The notes under the pieces were generated by a model that saw nothing but the letters and a program-made list of their open reading frames with translations, did no database searches and was not told where the DNA came from. Position numbers and translations under genes: made by a program. Of a stretch of 64,000 bases of DNA, positions 58,563-64,000 are shown one piece after another. This stretch comes from Tumebacillus permanentifrigoris. Its GTDB lineage: Bacteria > Bacillota > Bacilli > Tumebacillales > Tumebacillaceae. Each line of letters starts with the position of its first letter. Within the stretch, counting starts at the first letter, position 1. Location of the stretch: positions 62,001 to 126,000 of the forward strand of contig NZ_QGGL01000006.1 of assembly GCF_003148565.1 (NCBI RefSeq), written 5' to 3'.

Positions 58563-60533
58563 CTACGCGGTGACTTCCTCGATCAGATCAAGGCGCAACA
58601 GCAGGTTGATGTACGCGAGTGTGAACGGAACGTCCCGCTGGTCTGCTTCCAACTCGGTGAGCCGGATCGCTTCTGCGAGCGTGCGTTTGCCGTCGAGGTA
58701 ATAGAGGAGCAGCACGCGCGGATTGTCTGTCGCGGCTTGTTCCACAGCAGCCCACGCTTCGCGTTCGTCGAGGGTGAGTTGGCAGAGGAAGCCTGGGAGA
58801 TCGATGGGGCCGATGTGGCGACGGCGGTACACGTTGTGCAGGAGCGGGTTGGCAAGCTCTGTCGTGCTGGCGGCGATCTCCGCTCGTGTGGACGCCGTTG
58901 CGCGGGTCAGCCCTTCTAGTTCGCTGTGGAAGTGCTCATGGACCAACTCCACCAAGCGGACTTTCTGGGCGACTTCCTGTTGCCAATGCGCCAATTGTTC
59001 GGTTCGCACCAACCGTTGCAACGAGTAGAGGTCGGCAATCTTGCACTCGCGAAGCCATGTCAGGCGCTCCAATCCCAACTGAGCCTCGATCCAGCCTTCG
59101 CGCACACTGCGCACTTGTACTTCCAGCTCTGTGCTGAATTGCGCCGCCATCCGACTGCTCAGCGCCAGCACATCGTCCAACTCGGCGTTCGCCACCCAGT
59201 GCAGATACGTCGCCGCCGTCGTCGCGACACGCCCCATCATCTGCGGGCTGAGATTGTCGACCGTATCCCAGGAGGTGTGGTAAAACTTATCCGGCCATGT
59301 GATCATCATCGGGCAGGGGATGCCTACAGTCGGGTCGCTGAGGATGTAATGGTCGCTCCCTGCTGAGAACGGCGTCAACAGGTGGTTGGTCAGCGAATAG
59401 CCAAATGTCCGGTTGAAGTCGCGGCAATCCTCTGCCGCCAACTCCCAGATGCCATGCGCCAACTCCGCTGTATAGGAGGGGAGTGAACGGCTGGACTTCA
59501 CCACGGTCAGCGGCCCACCGCTTTTGGCAGGATCTGCTCCGACCATGTCGAGATTCAAAGCCGCGACCGTCCGCCCCAGTCGCTCCTGCCGGTGGTTGAT
59601 GTAGGCGTGCGTCCCCGTGAACTCGGGCATCAGCAAAAAGCGAATCCCCCGCCGAGGCTTTTGAATCTGCCCTTCGCGAATCAAGCGCTGCAACGTGCGC
59701 GCCGTCTCCAAGAGCACACTTGGCCCTGACGCGTTGTCATTGCCGCCCGGTTTCGGGTGGCAGAGGTGGCTGATCAGCAGCACTTCCTCATCGGTCTCGC
59801 CGGGGATGAAGGCTTCGACATTTTCAATTTCGCCTTCCACCAACTCCGCATCGACGCGGGCATGGAGGTGGACGGGACCCTTTTGGCAGAGCGCCCGCAG
59901 TTCGTCGCCGACGCGCGGGGAGACGGCAAAACCAAACGAAGTGACACGCTCGTCATACCACCAGAAGGACGTGTATTGAACCGCATCGACCAAGTCCTCT
60001 CGCGTGCGCAGCGGGGGGAATTCGGTCATGTTGTCGGTCACGAGCCCGACGGCACCGAACTTTTCGACCGCCAATTGGTGGATGCGCATCTGGGGGCCGC
60101 GGGCGAGCACGATCTTGCCGCGCACGTCGAGCCCCGCATAGCCGGATTCCTCGGTGGCATTTTCCACCAGCACCAATTCCGTTGTGATCCCTTCCGGCGG
60201 CGTGGAGGTGCTGCGTTGGATGAGGGAGAGTTCTAGCTCTGTGTAGCGCGCCAAGCGCTTTTTCGTCGGAGCGAGCAGGGTCAGCTCACCCTCGCGACAC
60301 CGCCACTCGCGGAAGGAACGGGAGTTGCCAAAGTACACATCAGGTGCGGCTTGGTAGGTCACGATCTCTGCGTCCAACCCGTATTCGAGCAGGCGGTTCA
60401 CGCAATACTGGGCGGCCTCGCGGTAGCCGGGTGAGGCTTGGATGCGATGGTGGTTGGACAGGACGCGGGCGTGGTTGAGCGCCGCTTCGCCAGAGACTTC
60501 CGCTTGGAACGGAGCCAGCCATTTTTGGTACAT
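58563..60533 (-). CDS. M28-type zinc aminopeptidase with PA domain and long C-terminal region
   Basis: 656 residues. The peptidase core has SHLCHPKPGGNDNASG (first His and bridging Asp), LMPEFTGTHAY (catalytic Glu region), ALNLDMVGAD and DKFYHTSWDT (last zinc His). A PA-type insert (~100-220) lies before the active-site strand, and AGSDHYIL falls in the loop. This fits the DUF4910/M28 group. About 200 residues after the catalytic domain form a helical and possibly winged-helix tail (LLYYLDGKRTLAEAIRLTEL) of unknown use. No signal peptide, so it is cytosolic. GAGGGGGAT precedes the ATG. Confidence 0.85.
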   Translation of the reverse strand: MYQKWLAPFQAEVSGEAALNHARVLSNHHRIQASPGYREAAQYCVNRLLEYGLDAEIVTYQAAPDVYFGNSRSFREWRCREGELTLLAPTKKRLARYTELELSLIQRSTSTPPEGITTELVLVENATEESGYAGLDVRGKIVLARGPQMRIHQLAVEKFGAVGLVTDNMTEFPPLRTREDLVDAVQYTSFWWYDERVTSFGFAVSPRVGDELRALCQKGPVHLHARVDAELVEGEIENVEAFIPGETDEEVLLISHLCHPKPGGNDNASGPSVLLETARTLQRLIREGQIQKPRRGIRFLLMPEFTGTHAYINHRQERLGRTVAALNLDMVGADPAKSGGPLTVVKSSRSLPSYTAELAHGIWELAAEDCRDFNRTFGYSLTNHLLTPFSAGSDHYILSDPTVGIPCPMMITWPDKFYHTSWDTVDNLSPQMMGRVATTAATYLHWVANAELDDVLALSSRMAAQFSTELEVQVRSVREGWIEAQLGLERLTWLRECKIADLYSLQRLVRTEQLAHWQQEVAQKVRLVELVHEHFHSELEGLTRATASTRAEIAASTTELANPLLHNVYRRRHIGPIDLPGFLCQLTLDEREAWAAVEQAATDNPRVLLLYYLDGKRTLAEAIRLTELEADQRDVPFTLAYINLLLRLDLIEEVTA

Positions 60534-60627
60534 CAGTCGGTATCCCCCTCGTGTTGAGTTCTATAGAACGAATATATTGTAAATTCAGGAGAAAAGCACG
60601 TCGATGGCAGTAGAAAAAAGGCACCAG

Positions 60628-60664
60628 AAAAAAAGGCAGCAGGACTGTACCTGCTACCTTTTTT
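60628..60664 (-). terminator. Terminator of the GNAT gene
   Basis: On the minus strand AAAAAAGG..AGCAGG pairs with CCTGCT..CCTTTTTT with one mismatch, followed by T residues. It overlaps the last codons of the acetyltransferase. Confidence 0.75.
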
Positions 60665-61202
60665 CCCATTCCGATCTGAGCATCGAGAACATGATGTGAT
60701 CGACATAGTGGTCGTAGAGCCATTCGCGCTGGCGGAGCACGCCTTCGCGGGTGAAGCCGAGGCGGGTGGGGATGGCTTGGCTCTTGTGATTCTCGGTCGC
60801 GACGCGAATCTCCACACGGTTGAGACCATGCTCAACGAATGCGAGGCGGCAGAGTTCCTGCGTGGCGAGCGACATCAGTCCGCGGCCGGTGAATTCCTCG
60901 CCAAGCCAGTACCCGATGCTGGTCATCTTGTTGTTCCAGTCAAAAAAGTGGTAGCCGATCATGCCGGCAATTTGCCCTTTCCAGAGGATGACGTATTCAC
61001 TGCCATGCTTGGTTTCGTGCTGTTGGATGCGGCTCTGGAGGAACTGAGCCGTATCCTGTGGCGATTGGCTGTAGTCGACAAAGGGCAACCACTCGCGCAA
61101 GTGCGCTCGATTTCGGTCGAGCAGGGCGTAGATCTCTTCAGCGTCTTGCAAGTCAACTAGGCGCAACTCTGCACCTTCATGTAAGAGAATGGAAGTCTTC
61201 AT
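60654..61202 (-). CDS. GNAT acetyltransferase, RimJ/RimL-YdaF type
   Basis: 182 residues. The acetyl-CoA fold is seen in SIGYWLGEEFTGRGLMSLAT (motif A) and NRVEIRVATENHKSQAIPTRLGF, ending in RQREWLYDHYVDHIMFSML. This is the RimL/YdaF ribosomal-protein serine-acetyltransferase pattern; the true substrate could be another N-terminus or amine. The gene is divergent from the YheC/YheD gene and upstream of the peptidase on the same strand. Confidence 0.9.
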   Translation of the reverse strand: MKTSILLHEGAELRLVDLQDAEEIYALLDRNRAHLREWLPFVDYSQSPQDTAQFLQSRIQQHETKHGSEYVILWKGQIAGMIGYHFFDWNNKMTSIGYWLGEEFTGRGLMSLATQELCRLAFVEHGLNRVEIRVATENHKSQAIPTRLGFTREGVLRQREWLYDHYVDHIMFSMLRSEWEKR

Positions 61203-61296
61203 GCTTCCATCATACTAGCAGGGCTTGTGAATGCCAAGTTCCCAGACCCATTTTTGCAACCTCTGACATATGGTAAGAAAAAGGAGATGAGCAAGC

Positions 61297-62391
61297 ATGA
61301 CCACCCGTCCGATTCTCGGCGTGATCACCACGTCCGTCCCGTCCCAGAACGACCCGCGCAGCCGTGCTTCCTATACGCCAAAAGCCGTCTGGTGCCAGTT
61401 GGCAAAAGCAGCCGTGGAGCAAGGACTCACGCTCTGTCTGTTTCGCCCGGAGGATTTGTTGCCGACCAAGGGAGCTGTCGTCGGCTATGTATCGGTCGGG
61501 GGGACGTGGACCCGCACGCAGACACCGTTGCCCGACATCGTCTACGAAAACGTCTATGTCCATCTCGCGACCAAGCCGGACGTGCGCGCAGCGAGGCGCT
61601 TTTTCCGCGATCGGGGGACGCCCTTGTTCAACCCGAGGCTTGGCAACAAGCACGAGTTGGCCGAGTGGATTCGCCAGGACAGGGCACTTTGGCAGCACCA
61701 CCCGGAGACTGAATTGCTCGTGGAAGCGCAACAGGTTTTTCAGATGCTCGAACGCTACGAGCGCGTCTACCTGAAACCACTTCATGGCAGCTCCGGGCAG
61801 GGCATCCTCGAGATCGCGCCTTACCACCAGCAGCGCTTCTCCGTGCGGGCCGCCAAGTTCAGCAATACCAAGCAGCCGCTCGATGTCGCGATGACGCGCA
61901 CTGAACTGGTGCGCTTGATTCGCCGCGAGTGCAAGCGCCGTCCCTTTCTCCTGCAACAAGGTGTGGAGTTGATCCACATCGACAAAGGCAAAGTCGACTT
62001 GCGCACCCATCTGCAACGCAATCGCCGTGGCAAGTGGGAGCAGGTGGCGCTCGTCGTCAAGCGTGGGCGTCCGAACTCGATCGTCAGCAACTATCATGCG
62101 GGTGGATCACGCCATGACTGGAAGTGGCTGGAGGAGGCGGTGCGGGGCGAACGGACCCGTCTCCCCAAACTAGACGAAGTGTTCGACCTCTCCGAACGTA
62201 TCGCCCGATCCTATACGGAAAAAGCACCTCGTCTCGCGGCTCTGGGGCTTGATCTCGGTCTTGATCGACAGGGGAAACTCTGGCTGCTCGACGTCAACGC
62301 GCGCCCCGGTCGCAACATCCTCGACGCCGACCAAGTGGCACGTTGTGCCGAATTGCACGCTGAATTCGCTGCTTACTTGCTAGAACGCTAG
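61297..62391 (+). CDS. YheC/YheD-family ATP-grasp protein (spore-associated)
   Basis: 364 residues. N-terminal YheC/D region (LGVITTSVPSQNDPRSR, DIVYENVYVH), then an ATP-grasp fold: VYLKPLHGSSGQGI as the nucleotide loop and LGLDLGLDRQGKLWLLDVNARPGR with the metal-binding Asn/Arg. YheC/YheD in Bacillus are endospore-coat associated; the ligated substrate is unknown. AAGGAGATG precedes the ATG. Confidence 0.9.
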   Translation: MTTRPILGVITTSVPSQNDPRSRASYTPKAVWCQLAKAAVEQGLTLCLFRPEDLLPTKGAVVGYVSVGGTWTRTQTPLPDIVYENVYVHLATKPDVRAARRFFRDRGTPLFNPRLGNKHELAEWIRQDRALWQHHPETELLVEAQQVFQMLERYERVYLKPLHGSSGQGILEIAPYHQQRFSVRAAKFSNTKQPLDVAMTRTELVRLIRRECKRRPFLLQQGVELIHIDKGKVDLRTHLQRNRRGKWEQVALVVKRGRPNSIVSNYHAGGSRHDWKWLEEAVRGERTRLPKLDEVFDLSERIARSYTEKAPRLAALGLDLGLDRQGKLWLLDVNARPGRNILDADQVARCAELHAEFAAYLLER

Positions 62392-62396
62392 CGAAA

Positions 62397-62431
62397 AACC
62401 CCGCTCCGCTCTGGAGGTCGGGGTTCTTTTT
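62397..62431 (+). terminator. Terminator of the YheC/YheD gene
   Basis: AACCCCG (62397-62403) pairs with CGGGGTT (62419-62425) around an inner CTCC/GGAG stem, followed by T5. Confidence 0.8.
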
Positions 62432-62534
62432 GGTGATTTGTTACTTTTATTCGGAAGTTGTATTGTCTATGGACATTTGACTAATTTGGGTGGACAATAA
62501 GTGTAGTTCGAAAATAGTGAAGGGATGTGAATTC

Positions 62535-62897
62535 ATGAAATTTAAGTTTCAGAAGCTTTTTTCTGAGTACTTGGAGATGCATGAGAACCAGACCAATCGT
62601 TGGTTGCACGTGATCTCGATGACGTTAGGCTGGTGCTTGTTCTGGTATGGGCTGTTTACGTTGCAACCGCTGCTGTGGCTGTTGATACCGATCACCTACA
62701 TCCCGGCGATCAGCGGACATTTTCTCTTTGAGCACAACCAGCCGACGTTCGCGAAATTTATTCAGCAAAACGGCTGGGATTGGAAAGGTCTGCTCCTGAT
62801 GGCGGTCGTGGAAGAGGTCTGTGTGTTTCTGATGGCACTTGAACAGATCGGTCTGGTCAAGTTGCCGCGTGCGCGGAAGCAACGCCGCGTCTACTAA
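62535..62897 (+). CDS. Mpo1-like (DUF962) membrane protein
   Basis: 120 residues with three hydrophobic segments. Mpo1/DUF962 marks: YLEMHENQTNRWLHVISM near the N-terminus and ISGHFLFEHNQPTF in the middle, giving the conserved His residues. Yeast Mpo1 is an iron dioxygenase for 2-hydroxy fatty acids; bacterial members are little studied. ATG 62535 follows AAGGGATG. It overlaps no gene but is 16 bp before the UbiA gene, probably one operon. Confidence 0.85.
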   Translation: MKFKFQKLFSEYLEMHENQTNRWLHVISMTLGWCLFWYGLFTLQPLLWLLIPITYIPAISGHFLFEHNQPTFAKFIQQNGWDWKGLLLMAVVEEVCVFLMALEQIGLVKLPRARKQRRVY

Positions 62898-62913
62898 GCA
62901 AGGGGGGTCTCAC

Positions 62914-63987
62914 TTGAAACAATCGCACGAACTCCCGTTTCTCGTGCGTCTCTACTGTCTGCTGTCACTGTCCCGTCTGCGGACAGGTTTCCCCTCCGCG
63001 CTCTCCTTCGTAGTGGGGTGGATGGGAACGAATACAGCGAGCCCATTTCATAGTTCGATTCTGGCACATCCATTTCTATTCGCTCTGGGGTGGCTGCTCA
63101 GCTTCTTCTCCGGCACGGTTGTCAACCTCGGCAACACCGTCTCCGATCTGCGCGAAGACAAAGTCAACCTCCCACACCGCGTCAAGATCGCCCGAATCTA
63201 CGGCCTGCGGCGGTTGTTGCGCGTCAACAACTGGATGTCACTCCTCATGATTGTGCTGGCCTGCCTCACCTTGAACCTCGCCTTCTCCCTCTTTATGATC
63301 TTGGCGGTCTGGCTGATGAACCAATATTCATTCCCACCTTGTCGCTTCAAGCGCCACCCGTTTCTCTCACTGATCAATTTTTCCTGTGCCATCTCATTTC
63401 CCTTTGGGTACGCCTACCTGATGCAGACGGGCGGCTCTGTCGCACCCTCGAACGAATGGATCTGGCTGTGCCTGTTGTGTACGATCTTTTTCGGGTTGTT
63501 TGGCACAGCCAAAAACCTTCAAGACTATGACGGGGACAAGGCGGCTGGCATCCGCACCACCGCCACGATGTTTCGAACCAAAAAAGCAGCCGTGCTTTTT
63601 GTGGCGGTCTGCATCACCTCGACCCCACTGTTGTTCATCCTCCCGATTCTGCTCGGCGCGTTCCCGCCTACGGTGTGGATCGTCCCGTTGTGGAGCGTGT
63701 TTATCTGCCCGATGATGATGCTGAAATACAAGCACCGTCACAACCCAGCGATGTTGAAAACGGCACAGTCCATTTTCTTTCTCTACCCGGTCTTTTTCAT
63801 GGCCTCCCTCGGCCTGATCCTCGATCCCTCTTGGACGATGTTCTGTGCGATCGGTGTGCACGCCTGCGCGTTCCTGCTGTTCGAGCGCCTCGGTCTCGAC
63901 GCTCGCATGCCGCGCAGTTACCGCAACGTGATGAGGCTCCTCGATGAATCGACATCCAACGCCCAAGGACCCGCCATCTTTAAATAG
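62914..63987 (+). CDS. UbiA-family prenyltransferase
   Basis: 357 residues, about nine transmembrane helices. Both Asp-rich motifs of the family are present: NTVSDLRED near residues 74-82 (Nxxx-D-xx-xD) and NLQDYDGDK near 205, which bind the prenyl diphosphate through Mg2+. Such enzymes prenylate quinone, heme or lipid acceptors; the acceptor is not evident. The start is TTG 62914 after AAGGGGGGT. The stop is 13 bases before the window end. Confidence 0.9.
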   Translation: MKQSHELPFLVRLYCLLSLSRLRTGFPSALSFVVGWMGTNTASPFHSSILAHPFLFALGWLLSFFSGTVVNLGNTVSDLREDKVNLPHRVKIARIYGLRRLLRVNNWMSLLMIVLACLTLNLAFSLFMILAVWLMNQYSFPPCRFKRHPFLSLINFSCAISFPFGYAYLMQTGGSVAPSNEWIWLCLLCTIFFGLFGTAKNLQDYDGDKAAGIRTTATMFRTKKAAVLFVAVCITSTPLLFILPILLGAFPPTVWIVPLWSVFICPMMMLKYKHRHNPAMLKTAQSIFFLYPVFFMASLGLILDPSWTMFCAIGVHACAFLLFERLGLDARMPRSYRNVMRLLDESTSNAQGPAIFK

Positions 63988-64000
63988 GAAGAGAGACCGC

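Noticed and set aside
1-64000. tRNA, rRNA, CRISPR arrays, insertion sequences, riboswitches
   Set aside because: Looked for cloverleaf ends, regular spaced repeats, transposase motifs and T-box or metabolite-aptamer cores in the intergenic stretches; none could be supported.

Overview
This window looks like chromosome of a spore-forming Firmicute of the Alicyclobacillaceae, most likely Tumebacillus or a close relative. The grounds are a GC-rich sequence (mid-to-upper 50s % by eye), strong AGGAGG-type ribosome sites, frequent GTG/TTG starts, and spore genes (YhcN/YlaJ lipoprotein, CotS-like coat kinase, prkA-yhbH-spoVR, YheC/YheD) beside aerobic-metabolism genes. The genus is inferred from gene content, not from a database search. 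I saw no rRNA, tRNA, CRISPR array, insertion sequence or clear prophage. About 57 protein genes are supported, most in short operons closed by clear hairpin/T-tract terminators.

Layout. 1-2.7 kb: the end of an unknown gene, then a TPR protein paired with a small exported peptide (Rap-Phr-like), a membrane-cupin fusion and a small acidic protein. 2.8-8 kb: YunD-like nucleotidase with endonuclease III, small membrane proteins, and two tandem cell-wall amidases (the first lacking its catalytic Glu) with an LLH-type holin. 8-14 kb: YhcN/YlaJ lipoprotein, aminotransferase, ABC-2 exporter, RNase HI, QueG and a DUF523/TudS-like protein. 14-21.7 kb: CotS-like kinase, a short isocitrate dehydrogenase and Aquifex-type aconitase behind an IclR regulator with a palindromic operator, an Amidase_6 protein and an HD-GYP phosphodiesterase. 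21.8-28 kb: TrmL, HAD hydrolase, XRE-TPR regulator, and a degenerate ABC ATPase with a YhgE/Pip protein facing a TetR regulator. 28.4-35.3 kb: prkA-yhbH-spoVR, an FHA/winged-helix regulator and a DUF5939-type adenylate cyclase.

35.6-39.3 kb: a maltose-type ABC importer (binding protein and two permeases, no ATPase) behind a TTGACA/TATGAT promoter and a possible 12-codon leader. 39.4-44.3 kb: a four-gene cassette (alpha/beta-hydrolase, zinc-ribbon protein, small protein, Rad50/SMC-like ATPase) that resembles Lamassu/ABC-three-component anti-phage systems; this is the best candidate for an undescribed system. 44.5-56.1 kb: central carbohydrate block with zwf, a cyclase-family hydrolase, a short 6-phosphogluconate dehydrogenase, alpha-glucan phosphorylase, a DUF4912 protein, a GH57-GT4 fusion (branching enzyme plus glycogen synthase), a sugar nucleotidyltransferase and a GH15-like hydrolase. 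Together these can import maltodextrins, build and degrade an alpha-glucan store, and feed glucose-6-phosphate into the pentose phosphate route. 56.1-64 kb: TagO/WecA-like transferase, DUF92 protein, M28-type peptidase, GNAT acetyltransferase, YheC/YheD ATP-grasp protein, Mpo1-like protein and a UbiA prenyltransferase.

Signalling is a theme: a peptide/TPR cassette, an orphan TPR regulator, c-di-GMP turnover, cAMP synthesis, a Ser kinase and a phosphopeptide-reading regulator all lie in 35 kb, and TGTCGAA motifs matching the Spo0A box precede several of them.
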